From Flavobacterium gelatinilyticum (GTDB lineage: Bacteria; Bacteroidota; Bacteroidia; Flavobacteriales; Flavobacteriaceae): DNA of 64,000 bases. The position numbers were made by a program, and so were the translations under genes. The DNA lies in the NCBI RefSeq assembly GCF_027111295.1, contig NZ_CP114287.1, positions 5,332,001 to 5,396,000 of the forward strand, in the 5' to 3' direction. The notes below the pieces were generated by a model that saw only the letters and a program-made list of their open reading frames with translations, did not search any database and was not told the DNA's origin. Below are positions 1-8,303 of this stretch, piece by piece; position 1 is the stretch's first letter; each line of letters begins with the position of its first letter.

Positions 1-163
1 TGAAGAACTATCAAATAAAAAACTAATTTTTTCATGAGATTGAGTTTTAGGTTATGTTAAATAGGCATATAAAGTTAACAAAAAAAATCATTCAAATTTG
101 TTTTTGTAAGTTTTATTGATTTGATTTTAGTAGTATATGAATTATTTCTTGTGAAACCTGACT

Positions 164-276
164 GCGTGAGGGATAGGCGCTGACTGCCGAAGCAGTGCAG
201 ATAGCCCGACAGCATCACGATAAGAGGGCGTATACGCGCAAAGTACGTTTGCCCTCTTATTGCGATGGTGGCACGC
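164..276 (+). ncRNA. Structured RNA candidate, three-way junction
   Basis: This stretch is visibly more GC-rich than its surroundings and folds well. A closing helix GCGTG (164-168) pairs with CACGC (272-276). A small hairpin CTGC-CGAA-GCAG sits at 184-195. A long hairpin pairs 213-229 with 251-267; its core TAAGAGGGC/GCCCTCTTA is perfect and it extends outward with one G-U and one mismatch. No start codon or long ORF explains it. The layout (GCGTGAGGGAT, AGCCCGAC, GGCACGCCC) resembles structured intergenic elements recurring in flavobacteria, possibly the Flavo-1 RNA motif, but I cannot confirm the match. The strand is inferred from the G-U pair. The rest of 1-384 shows nothing else I can name. 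Confidence 0.5.
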
Positions 277-384
277 CCTGATTAGAAGTACAATATGTCA
301 TTTACTTCTTTAATTGTAATTGACTTTTGTCATAGCCGTTGTTTTTTTGAAATTGATTATATTTGAAAATAAACACTGAAAAAT

Positions 385-1542
385 ATGACTAAAACTTTAA
401 AACAATACTTCGTTAAATCTTTTATCGTTCTTGCACTTATACATTTGGCTTATTTTTTATACGGCTATTTTACTTTTGAAGGAATCGGAAAAATAGACAT
501 TTACTCAGAGTTTTACAGGTTCAAGTTTTATGATGATGTGTCGATTTCGCACTTTTTTGTAAGCGGTTTGTTTTTACTTTTCTTTTTACTTTTTCTGCTG
601 AAGAACCATTCGAAGCAGCAATATTCATTTGGAAAAATTGTTCAGGCTGGCGGTTTACTTCTTTTGGTTTCTTTTTTCACGTTTACGTTTTTCATCAGTT
701 TCAGTTTTGGACAGAATGCAAAGCTGAAAAGTGAATTACCGGAGAAAAAATACAATGCAGATAAAGAACTGCTGAATGTTTTAAATCCGTTTTTATATAC
801 TTCTTATAGCTCTGAAAAGCTTTTTAATTACGAGAATATATTATATCCAAAACCTTATCCGGTAATTAAGGAGGAAATACAGGTGCAGCTTTATCATGAT
901 CAGTTTAATACCGAGACGGTTTATTTTAGTATTGATACTTTAAAGATTTTGACAGAAACGTACAATAAGGTTTCCGGAAAAACAGATTCAATTCTTGATA
1001 TTGCGGGACTTGACGAGAATATTCTGAAAGACCGAATCATCAAAAAAACAGTTATTAAAGACAGTACGCAGATTATTTTTAAAGGTGCTGAGATAAATCC
1101 TGAATACGATGATGATATTTGTATTTTTTTAATGAATAAATCGTTGTATAAGCCAGTTCACGGTGATTCGGTTAAAACACAGCAATACAATGCGGCGGTA
1201 AAACGCTATAAACTGCTTTATAAGTACAAAAAAGATTCGCTTGAATATCAGTTTAAAAAGCTGGATACTTTATTTAAAAAGTACCATATTGAAACCCAGA
1301 TTGTGCCTAAACAATTAACCGCATCGGCTTTTTATTTTAAGGAACACCGAAACGAATATTTAAATTCAATCCCCAATAGTTTTGACAGAAAGGCGCTGAA
1401 TGAAAAATTCCAGACTCTGGAACGTTATTTCTATGAACCCAATTATCTGCATCCGTCGATTATGCCGATATTTTTTGCAGTTGTTTTTTCAGTTTGGCTG
1501 ATTTTGTTTTTACTATATTTTCTATTCAATAACAGAAAGTAA
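385..1542 (+). CDS. Hypothetical membrane protein, 385 aa
   Basis: Not recognised. Three hydrophobic segments lie near the N terminus (about residues 12-32, 54-73 and 85-107). A long soluble, lysine- and tyrosine-rich middle follows (about 110-355), and one more hydrophobic segment sits at the C terminus (about 358-380) before a basic tail. This predicts an inner-membrane protein with a large extracytoplasmic or cytoplasmic domain. It stands alone: the structured RNA lies upstream and a terminator hairpin follows the stop. The length and clean codon use on this strand support a real gene; no enzymatic motif is visible. Confidence 0.8.
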   Translation: MTKTLKQYFVKSFIVLALIHLAYFLYGYFTFEGIGKIDIYSEFYRFKFYDDVSISHFFVSGLFLLFFLLFLLKNHSKQQYSFGKIVQAGGLLLLVSFFTFTFFISFSFGQNAKLKSELPEKKYNADKELLNVLNPFLYTSYSSEKLFNYENILYPKPYPVIKEEIQVQLYHDQFNTETVYFSIDTLKILTETYNKVSGKTDSILDIAGLDENILKDRIIKKTVIKDSTQIIFKGAEINPEYDDDICIFLMNKSLYKPVHGDSVKTQQYNAAVKRYKLLYKYKKDSLEYQFKKLDTLFKKYHIETQIVPKQLTASAFYFKEHRNEYLNSIPNSFDRKALNEKFQTLERYFYEPNYLHPSIMPIFFAVVFSVWLILFLLYFLFNNRK

Positions 1543-1558
1543 AAATCAAAAAAATAAA

Positions 1559-1606
1559 TTCCAAATTTCAATGTGAACATATCGCATTGGAATTTGGAAT
1601 TTTTGT
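1559..1606. terminator. Rho-independent terminator, probably bidirectional
   Basis: A 13-bp stem (1561-1573 with 1584-1596, one G-U pair) is followed by a T-rich run on the plus strand and by A/T-rich sequence on the other side. It lies between the convergent genes ending at 1542 and 1643 and can serve both. Confidence 0.75.
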
Positions 1607-1642
1607 ATTGAGATCTTTAAGTTGAAATTTGAATATTTAAAA

Positions 1643-2077
1643 CTAAACCCTATTATAGTCTGCTCTCCAGTGTACGATTGCTTTTTTGATGGCATCGCCG
1701 GTTAAATTGTTTTTTAAAGCATCGTCCAGAAGAGGGAGTAATTCGTCGTCCGGTGCAAAACGCAGTGCAAAAATCTGATCATCTGTAAGTTTGTATTCAA
1801 ATTCTTCGAGTCTTTTTCCTGTCAGGGTAAAATAACGGTAACGGAGTTCCAGTCGTACAATGCGGTTTTGCAGTATTAAAGCGTAGTGCTGCCGGAGCAT
1901 ATAAGCCAGAAAAAGTATAAGAAAGAATGCCCCGCTTATAAAAGACCAGATAAGAGGCTCGTTTGTTTTACAGCTAAAATAAAGAGAAGCTCCTAAAAAA
2001 AGTACTGCGATGGGATAAAACACAAAGTGATGTGCGGTATAAAACCTGATATGATTGTAGTAGGTTTGAATTTTCAT
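1643..2077 (-). CDS. DUF6526-like small membrane protein, 144 aa
   Basis: The N terminus has the pattern QTYYNHIRFYTAHHF followed by two close hydrophobic segments (about residues 19-35 and 43-60). An acidic, charged C-terminal half ends in WRADYNRV. This matches my memory of a small family found almost only in Bacteroidota and catalogued as DUF6526, with no known function. Predicted topology is a two-helix hairpin in the inner membrane with the C-terminal domain in the cytoplasm. Single gene, convergent with the upstream membrane protein. Confidence 0.75.
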   Translation of the reverse strand: MKIQTYYNHIRFYTAHHFVFYPIAVLFLGASLYFSCKTNEPLIWSFISGAFFLILFLAYMLRQHYALILQNRIVRLELRYRYFTLTGKRLEEFEYKLTDDQIFALRFAPDDELLPLLDDALKNNLTGDAIKKAIVHWRADYNRV

Positions 2078-2105
2078 GATTACAATTTAATAAGGGTAAA
2101 AAAAG

Positions 2106-2255
2106 AAAGCTACCCTAAAAATTTAGAATAGCTTTTTTCTCAAAAATAAACTAACATAACCAATGTTCTCTTTATAATCTAAACCTTGCGGTTTGTCTTA
2201 GTAATATCAATAATTTAAAAAAAGCCTCACCAGCATCATCAAAACATGGCTTTGA
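2106..2255 (-). terminator. Two hairpins in the 2078-2379 gap, likely terminators
   Basis: Hairpin 1 pairs AAAGCTA (2106-2112) with TAGCTTT (2129-2135). Hairpin 2 pairs AAAGCC (2221-2226) with GGCTTT (2248-2253) and, read on the minus strand, ends in a run of seven T. They lie downstream of the minus-strand glycosylase gene and probably end its transcript. No ORF is seen in this gap. Confidence 0.5.
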
Positions 2256-2379
2256 TTTCTTGATTGTAAAATTATTGCAGTCTGAGAAATTTCGTGTTAT
2301 ATTTTAATCGTGATTTGTTATATTATTTCAATGTTTGTTATTTTTTTATCAATAACGCTAAAATATTTTTACTTATATA

Positions 2380-2862
2380 TTATAAGGAATTAATGATTTT
2401 CCACTCGTCTAATTTAGACTGATACGTTTTAGAAGCATTCGCCGGACTGGTAGACGGCAGGGTTATTAAGGTATAGGATTTTTGAAGATGCACATACTTT
2501 TTGAAGAAAGCTGCTGCTTTTTGTCCGTTAAACAATATGGTCTTTATATTTGGATGGTTTTTAAGAAAGGTTTCAAAATCATTTGCCATTTCATTTTTTA
2601 TATTACTGTCCAGACTTCCTACCCGGTCACAGTATTGCAGAACATCCCACAAAGAGATATTGTTTTTTAGCAGAAGATTTTTTCTCGTTTCATAATCAGC
2701 AGAGAAATCTTCGTTGAAGATATGAAACATAAATTTCCAGAAGTTGTTCTGACTGTGTCCGTAATACTGATTTAATTCTAAAGATTTAGTTCCGGGCATT
2801 GTACCTAAAATCAACAACTTGGAGTCGTTTGAACTGATAGGAGGAAAGGAGAAGCTTTTCAT
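2380..2862 (-). CDS. DNA-deoxyinosine / uracil-DNA glycosylase family protein
   Basis: A base-excision repair enzyme of the UDG superfamily, the type called hypoxanthine-DNA glycosylase (family 6). Such enzymes remove deaminated bases from DNA. The 160 aa match the family's compact size. Motif A is LGTMPG (residues 19-24), followed by SLELNQYYGHSQNNFW (27-42), which contains the conserved YYGH-x-x-N-x-FW signature. The C-terminal loop motif is LPSTSPAN (about 134-141). The start is the ATG at 2862 because the upstream region is AT-rich and non-coding. Two plus-strand ORFs inside are shadows. Exact substrate preference (hypoxanthine or uracil) cannot be read from sequence. Confidence 0.85.
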   Translation of the reverse strand: MKSFSFPPISSNDSKLLILGTMPGTKSLELNQYYGHSQNNFWKFMFHIFNEDFSADYETRKNLLLKNNISLWDVLQYCDRVGSLDSNIKNEMANDFETFLKNHPNIKTILFNGQKAAAFFKKYVHLQKSYTLITLPSTSPANASKTYQSKLDEWKIINSL

Positions 2863-3023
2863 TTAATTGAATTAAGAAATAATTTGTTTGAGTTAAATTA
2901 ATTATTAATTAGTAATTATAAAACAATTGACGAAAATTATATAACATTTTTGGCGGGTCTTTGAGCGAACTTTGATTTTGCTATTAAACCACATTTAAAG
3001 GCTATTTAGAATTACCAATTTAA

Positions 3024-4064
3024 ATGACGACGAAAATGAAAATACTTACTATACATACAGAGAAAATTCAAAATCTATTTAACGAATTAAACAGCAATTT
3101 TGGAGGAAATGTAACCTGCGATACAGACGAATATACACTTGAAGTAAATAATAATTTTGCAAAAGGTTCTATCATTGGATCTTCTTTTAGCGATGATATT
3201 TCGTATGTACAATTTGATATGACATTTTCGGCAGATGTAAGACTGGATGTTATAAACGGAAAATCATCTTCATCTCCAATTTATTTTGCTTATTGTTCAA
3301 AAGGAAATTTATCGCATAGTTTTGGTTCTGATGGAGAAGCCAGAAAGCTTAAAACATTTCAGACCGCGATTTTAACTTCAAAAGCAAATGAGAATAATGT
3401 TTTGTTTTTTGAAAAAGATAAAAAAACAAGATTTACTTTAATTATAGTTGGCAATCAGATTACTCAGGGACAAACCAATTCTTTAAGCCAGATGGTTCGT
3501 GAAACCTTTTTACAGGAAAATATTGAAGAAGAATTCTTTTACGCCGGTTCATACAATTTAAAAATTGGTGAAAAAATTGAACAGCTGAATGCTGTTACGC
3601 AAAGCGGAATTGTTAGAAATCTTTTAAAAGAAGGAATTTTGAGAATAATCCTGGCAATGGAAATCCAGCAGCATTCTGATGATCTGAAAACATTCTCAAA
3701 AGAAACAAACTGCCTGACTTTAAAAGAAATGGAAGAAATAAAAGAACTTTCAGAATCTATTAAAGCAAATCCTGAAGAGCCTTTTACTATTAAATCTCTA
3801 AGTAAAAAATCAGGTCTGTCTCCAAACAAACTTCAGGAAGGTTTTAAAATGATTCACGACAGAACGGTAAATGATTATATTACACACATGCGTGTTCTTA
3901 AAGCCGAAATCCTGATTAGAACTTCAGACTTGAATATTTCCGAAATTGTTTACTGCATTGGTTTTACAAGCAGAAGTTATTTTTCTAAAATCTTTAAGCA
4001 AAAATTCAACTGCAGCCCAAAGGAATATAAATTCAACCTGAATCCGATGGCAATTACGGCCTGA
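3024..4064 (+). CDS. AraC-family transcriptional regulator, 346 aa
   Basis: The C-terminal third (about residues 240-335) is a typical AraC/XylS DNA-binding domain with two helix-turn-helix units: FTIKSLSKKSGLSPNKLQ and then NISEIVYCIGFTSRSYFSKIFK, ending in SPKEYK. The N-terminal 230 residues show no recognisable effector domain; AraC proteins of this layout in Bacteroidota often act on adjacent or distant stress genes. A second in-frame ATG occurs at 3036 and either may be used. The gene is monocistronic; the tandem repeats begin about 40 bp after its stop. Confidence 0.85.
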   Translation: MTTKMKILTIHTEKIQNLFNELNSNFGGNVTCDTDEYTLEVNNNFAKGSIIGSSFSDDISYVQFDMTFSADVRLDVINGKSSSSPIYFAYCSKGNLSHSFGSDGEARKLKTFQTAILTSKANENNVLFFEKDKKTRFTLIIVGNQITQGQTNSLSQMVRETFLQENIEEEFFYAGSYNLKIGEKIEQLNAVTQSGIVRNLLKEGILRIILAMEIQQHSDDLKTFSKETNCLTLKEMEEIKELSESIKANPEEPFTIKSLSKKSGLSPNKLQEGFKMIHDRTVNDYITHMRVLKAEILIRTSDLNISEIVYCIGFTSRSYFSKIFKQKFNCSPKEYKFNLNPMAITA

Positions 4065-4106
4065 TCGACGTTCTGAGTTTTGATTTTAGTTTTAAAATTA
4101 AATGCT

Positions 4107-4440
4107 GTAAAAAAGAAAGACGTTAGCTGTTAAGCACCTTATATAAAAGAGACAAAGATTCAAAGAAGCAAAGTGATGAAGTTTTTTACTTGAAAGAAAG
4201 AGACTTTGCTTCTTTGATATCTTTTCACAAAAAAAAGAAAGACGTTAGCTGTTAAGCACCTTATATAAAGAGACAAAGATTCAAAGATGCAAAGTGATAA
4301 AGTTTTTTATTTGAAAGAAAGAAACTTTGCCTCTTTGATACTTTTGTCACTAAACAAAGAAAAACGTTAGCTTGTAAGCACCAACATATAAAAGAAGACA
4401 AAAAGGTCAAAAGAGGGAAAGATTTTAAAACCTATTTTAC
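4107..4440. repeat. Three tandem 122-bp repeats with internal hairpins
   Basis: The sequence around ACGTTAGCTGTTAAGCACC recurs with a constant period of 122 bp: the ACGTTAGC core falls at 4120, 4242 and 4364. Copies 1 and 2 are nearly identical; copy 3 is diverged and cut short near 4440. Inside each of the first two, an inverted repeat (AAAGATTCAAAGAAGCAAAGT against ACTTTGCTTCTTTGATATCTTT in copy 1) can form a long hairpin. No coding potential. Related words (AAAGTAA, CTTAGCACCTTT) appear after the SusD gene near 9800-9905. Confidence 0.85.
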
Positions 4441-4466
4441 TTGGAATTTTTGTCATTTTGCAACTT

Positions 4467-4507
4467 AAAAAAAAGTACCATTTTTATCCGAAATGGTACT
4501 TTTTTTT
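4467..4507 (+). terminator. Strong hairpin terminator
   Basis: GTACCATTT (4475-4483) pairs with AAATGGTAC (4491-4499), extended by eight A on the left and eight T on the right. Symmetrical, so it could work in both directions. It isolates the repeat block from the SusC promoter downstream. Confidence 0.8.
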
Positions 4508-4690
4508 ATGCCTTATTTTTTCAGTTTGTTTCTTTAAAAGGGATTCAAATTCAAATTTTTTATAGTCGGCTTAAAAAAAATCTTACACCTCGCTAAAAAA
4601 TATAAAAACAGTTAATCGTCTTGTTTATAGTGATTTAATTGTTTAGTAAAATAATAGTTAACATTTTTTTTGCAAAAAATGCTCTTAAAA

Positions 4691-4740
4691 TTTTGGGAAC
4701 AATATTTTTAAACTACTTTTGTTCTACCGAATTAGTAGAA
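4691..4740 (+). promoter_or_regulatory. Bacteroidota promoter plus palindrome at the start site
   Basis: TTTTG (4691-4695) is followed after 18 bp by TACTTTTG (4714-4721), an exact match to the Bacteroidota -7 element TAnnTTTG at normal spacing. This predicts transcription from about 4727. Directly after the -7 box lies a perfect inverted repeat, TTCTAC-N7-GTAGAA (4722-4740), which would overlap the start site and looks like an operator. It predicts a leader of about 375 nt before the SusC gene. Confidence 0.75.
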
Positions 4741-4759
4741 TTTAAAAATACAACGAATA

Positions 4760-4834
4760 ATGACTTCTATAAATATTTCATTTTTAAGCAAAGAGAAACC
4801 AGCTGTAATTCGGGTCATGCGCTGGTGCTGTTAA
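4760..4834 (+). CDS. Candidate leader peptide ending in Trp-Cys-Cys-stop
   Basis: A 24-codon ORF begins about 33 nt after the predicted transcription start and ends with the codons CGC TGG TGC TGT TAA, giving the C terminus VIRVMRWCC. Two consecutive cysteine codons immediately before the stop are the hallmark of amino-acid-responsive leader peptides. The hairpin ACCAGC (4798-4803) / GCTGGT (4821-4826) overlaps the region a stalled ribosome would cover. By analogy with known cysteine leader peptides, the peptide would sense charged tRNA-Cys and set expression of the SusC-SusD genes downstream. The longer overlapping ORF (4639-4920) starts before the promoter and is not favoured. Confidence 0.6.
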   Translation: MTSINISFLSKEKPAVIRVMRWCC

Positions 4835-4947
4835 TTCTTCCATCTCAAATCCATACCATTTTTAGTAATAAGATAAGACGGATCCTTAATATAAGGCTGA
4901 AACTTATAATGACCAGTTAAAAAAGTAGTAATCCAAAATAATAGATA

Positions 4948-5006
4948 ATGAAAAAACGAATGTGCCGCAGATAAAAAAAACACCATTTCTGTTGCAGCAG
5001 AAATGG
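4948..5006 (+). promoter_or_regulatory. Mini-ORF and stable hairpin in the SusC leader
   Basis: A second tiny ORF at 4948-4974 encodes MKKRMCRR. Eight bases after its stop begins a near-perfect palindrome (4983-5006; CCATTTCTG pairing with CAGAAATGG around TTGCAG). No T-run follows, so it is not a classical terminator. It could pause ribosomes or polymerase or protect the mRNA end. The mini-ORF may be chance; the hairpin is clear. Confidence 0.4.
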
Positions 5007-5102
5007 CGAAGCTTAAAGAAATTGTACATCTCTAAAAAGGAAAGCAAAAGTGGACTGACATCCGTTTTTGGCTCGCCTTATTTATTAAACTAAAACAAAG
5101 TA

Positions 5103-8100
5103 ATGAAAAAAAAATTAAATAGATATACATGGATATTTGTTTTGTTAATTTCCATTGGTGTTAATGCTCAGGAAACCAAACCATTAATTCAATCCAAACT
5201 TGAAGGTATCGTAGTTGATGCTGTTACAAAAGAGCCTATTATAGGTGCTTCGGTTAATATAAAAGGCACAACGCATGGCGTTCTGACAGATTTCGACGGA
5301 AAGTTTTTTTTCCAGACAGGACAAAAACTTCCTTATACACTTATTGTAAGTTATCTGGGCTATAAAAAAGAAGAAGTTACAGCAAATGTGAGTCCGTTTA
5401 CTATAAACCTGACTCAGGAACAAAACCAGTTGTCCGAAGTTGTAGTAACAGCATTGGGTATTTCAAAAGAAAAGAAATCACTAGGATATACTACACAGAC
5501 GCTTAAAAGCAAAGATCTCGAAAATACAAAAGAAACCAACCTTTTAAACAACCTTACAGGTAAACTGGCAGGGGTTCGTATTACGAATTCTCAGGGCGAT
5601 ATGGGATCTTCCCGTATCGTAATCCGCGGAGAAACTTCTATTGCAGGAAATAACCAGCCATTATTTGTGGTAGATGGTGTTCCGGTAGATAACTCGCAGT
5701 TAGGAAGTGTTGGAGGTGCTACCCGTGATTTTAGAAATGCCATTGCAGATATCAGCCCGCAGGATATTGAATCTATCAACGTACTAAAAGGACCAAACGC
5801 AGCGGCTCTTTACGGTTCCCGTGCGGCACATGGTGTGGTGCTTATTACAACAAAATCAGGTAAAGGACAGCAGGGTCTCGGTATAAGTTTCAATACTGGT
5901 ATTACGGTTTCTCAGGTGGCGACTCTTCCTCGTTTTCAGAATACTTTCGGACAGGGTTCAAACGGAAGATTCAGCTTCGTAGATGGTAAAGGAGGCGGAA
6001 TTAATGATGGTGTGGATGAAAGCTGGGGGCCTAAAATGGACGGGCGTCTTATTCCGCAGTTTTATTCTAAAGGCGAAGCAGTACCTTTTGTATCGCATCC
6101 TGATAACGTGAAAAACTTCTTTAATACAGGTCTTACTTTTGATAATGGTATTTCTGTAGCAAAATCAAATGATAAATCAGATTTTCGTTTAGGAGTAAAC
6201 AACCAAAAACAAATTGGTACAGTGCCTAATAGTGAAATAAACAAATCGAACTTTACTTTTAGCGGAAATTATCAAATATCTGAAAGAATTAAAGTAGGGG
6301 TAAATGCGAATTATATTGTAACCAATGCGCCGGCTTTACCCGGAGGACCATCAGGTAACCGTGCTGCGGGGGTAATGCTTCAGTTTCTTTGGTTCGGACG
6401 TCAGGTGGATACGGATCAGCTTTATAAAGACTGGACTACAAACTGGAATAACAGTTACTACAGCAACCCATACTGGAATGCTTATTACAATACAACAAGC
6501 CAGCAGCGTAACCGTATCATCGGAGATATTCATTTAGAAGCAAAACTGGCTGAAGGACTTGATTTTAAATTCCGTACAGGAGTGGATTACTATACTGATC
6601 GCAGAAAATACACGATTAAATATGGTACAAACGGAACACCTTTCGGATCATACGCAGAGGATGCTTACACTGTAAATGAACAAAACACAGAGGGGATTCT
6701 TCATTATGATAAAAAACTGAATGACGATTTTTCACTGGATGCACTTGGAGGTTTTAACATTCGTAACCACAGTGATGCCAATAATTACCAAAAAGCACCG
6801 CGTTTAGCAGTGCCGGATCTGTATACTTTAACCAATTCAAGAGATCCGTTAACTTCGTCAAATTTATATTCCAGATTACGAGTATACAGTTTATACGCTT
6901 CGGCACAATTAGGATTCAGAAATTATGCGTATTTAAACGTTACAGCGCGTAACGACTGGTCGTCTACACTGCCAAGCAACAACCGTTCTTATTTTTATCC
7001 GTCTGTTAATGGTAGTTTAATTTTATCTGAGGCTTTAAATTTGAAAAGCAATACACTTGATTTCTTAAAACTTCGTGCAGGATGGTCTGAAGTAGGTAAT
7101 GATGCCGATCCGTATCAGTTGGCAACCGTTTACAATTTCCAGACTGCATTTGACGGAAATCCAATTCAGACTTCTTCAAAAAGAAAGCTGAACGAAAACC
7201 TGAAACCGGAGACCACACGTTCTACTGAGCTGGGGATCGAATCTTCTTTCTGGAAAAACAGACTGCATTTTGATTTCGCATATTACAATACAAACAGTTT
7301 TGACCAGGTTCTGGAAATTAAAACAACTTCGTCAAGCGGTTACGATACACAGTTAATCAACGCAGGAAAAATCAACAACCGCGGTCTTGAAATTCAATTG
7401 GATGGAAGTCCTGTTCAGACGGAAAAATTCAGATGGAATGTTGGTTTAAATTATTCAAGAAACAGAAGTGAAGTGAAGATTCTGGATTACGAGAAACAAA
7501 TTCAAAACTATACAATTGGTTCTTCGGGAGGGGTTGAAGTACTGGCATCAGTTGGACAGCCTTACGGAGCGCTTTATGGAACAGCTTACGAGCGTGATGC
7601 AAACGGAAATATCGTAGTAGGCGCAAACGGATTACCAAAAGCAGATCCGCAGAAAAAGGTATTAGGGCACTTTACTCCGGACTGGATTGGTGGTATTTCG
7701 AATACATTGACGTACAAAAACCTTGAATTGTCTTTCCTTATTGATGCAAGTGTAGGAGGGGAACTTTTCTCAGGAACAAACAGAACAGGTACTTACACAG
7801 GGGTATTGGCTCAGACAATGCCGGGTCGTGATGCAGAAAACGGAGGTTTAAGCTATTACTATCCGGGAAATAATACAGCAAATCCTAAAACATTGGTAAC
7901 TGGAACAGCTCCGGGCGGTGTAACGGTTTATGATGACGGGGTAATCTTTAACGGAGTATTTGCAGACGGAACGCCTAACGACAAAGTATTAAGCGCTCAG
8001 GAATATTATAAATCATCATACAACATCAGCGAGGCTTATATTTACAGTTCTACTTTTGTGAAATTCAGAGAGATAAAACTAACGTACAATTTCAATAAAC

Positions 8101-8291
8101 AATTTGTGAAGAAACTTGGATTTCAGGGGGCAAGCGTAACAGCTGCGGGACGTAACTTATTCTTTATTTATAAAGATGCGCCAAATATCGATCCTGAAAC
8201 AGCTTTTAATACCGGAAATGCACAAGGTTTGGAGAGCTTATCGCTGCCAACGACAAGAAATTTCAGTCTGAATGTTAATCTTAAATTTTAA
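5103..8291 (+). CDS. SusC/RagA-family TonB-dependent outer membrane transporter
   Basis: A 1062-aa TonB-dependent barrel that imports substrates held by its SusD partner, powered by TonB. Order of parts: signal peptide (1-22, ending GVNAQ); a carboxypeptidase-regulatory-like domain (about 33-105, EGIVVDAVTKEPIIGASVNI); TonB-box region SEVVVTALGISKEKKSLGY (111-129); plug domain with GKLAGVRITNSQGDMGSS and LKGPNAAALYGSRAAHGVVL; then a long barrel ending NVNLKF with a terminal Phe. Length is typical. SusD starts 12 bp downstream, so the two form one transcript. There are no carbohydrate-active enzymes beside it, so the substrate is not obviously a glycan. The cysteine-rich leader suggests a sulfur link, which is inference. 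Confidence 0.93.
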   Translation: MKKKLNRYTWIFVLLISIGVNAQETKPLIQSKLEGIVVDAVTKEPIIGASVNIKGTTHGVLTDFDGKFFFQTGQKLPYTLIVSYLGYKKEEVTANVSPFTINLTQEQNQLSEVVVTALGISKEKKSLGYTTQTLKSKDLENTKETNLLNNLTGKLAGVRITNSQGDMGSSRIVIRGETSIAGNNQPLFVVDGVPVDNSQLGSVGGATRDFRNAIADISPQDIESINVLKGPNAAALYGSRAAHGVVLITTKSGKGQQGLGISFNTGITVSQVATLPRFQNTFGQGSNGRFSFVDGKGGGINDGVDESWGPKMDGRLIPQFYSKGEAVPFVSHPDNVKNFFNTGLTFDNGISVAKSNDKSDFRLGVNNQKQIGTVPNSEINKSNFTFSGNYQISERIKVGVNANYIVTNAPALPGGPSGNRAAGVMLQFLWFGRQVDTDQLYKDWTTNWNNSYYSNPYWNAYYNTTSQQRNRIIGDIHLEAKLAEGLDFKFRTGVDYYTDRRKYTIKYGTNGTPFGSYAEDAYTVNEQNTEGILHYDKKLNDDFSLDALGGFNIRNHSDANNYQKAPRLAVPDLYTLTNSRDPLTSSNLYSRLRVYSLYASAQLGFRNYAYLNVTARNDWSSTLPSNNRSYFYPSVNGSLILSEALNLKSNTLDFLKLRAGWSEVGNDADPYQLATVYNFQTAFDGNPIQTSSKRKLNENLKPETTRSTELGIESSFWKNRLHFDFAYYNTNSFDQVLEIKTTSSSGYDTQLINAGKINNRGLEIQLDGSPVQTEKFRWNVGLNYSRNRSEVKILDYEKQIQNYTIGSSGGVEVLASVGQPYGALYGTAYERDANGNIVVGANGLPKADPQKKVLGHFTPDWIGGISNTLTYKNLELSFLIDASVGGELFSGTNRTGTYTGVLAQTMPGRDAENGGLSYYYPGNNTANPKTLVTGTAPGGVTVYDDGVIFNGVFADGTPNDKVLSAQEYYKSSYNISEAYIYSSTFVKFREIKLTYNFNKQFVKKLGFQGASVTAAGRNLFFIYKDAPNIDPETAFNTGNAQGLESLSLPTTRNFSLNVNLKF

Positions 8292-8303
8292 AAACTCGGA
8301 ATC

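Noticed and set aside
4107..4440. CRISPR array
   Set aside because: Three long near-identical units with no unique spacers and no cas genes.
4780..4880. SAM riboswitch upstream of the SusC gene
   Set aside because: Some words (GAAACC, GGTGCT, GATAAG) recall the S-box, but the GGGA core, paired stems and order are missing.
4639..4920. 93-aa ORF overlapping the SusC leader
   Set aside because: It begins upstream of the predicted transcription start, has odd composition, and overlaps the better supported 24-codon leader ORF in another frame.
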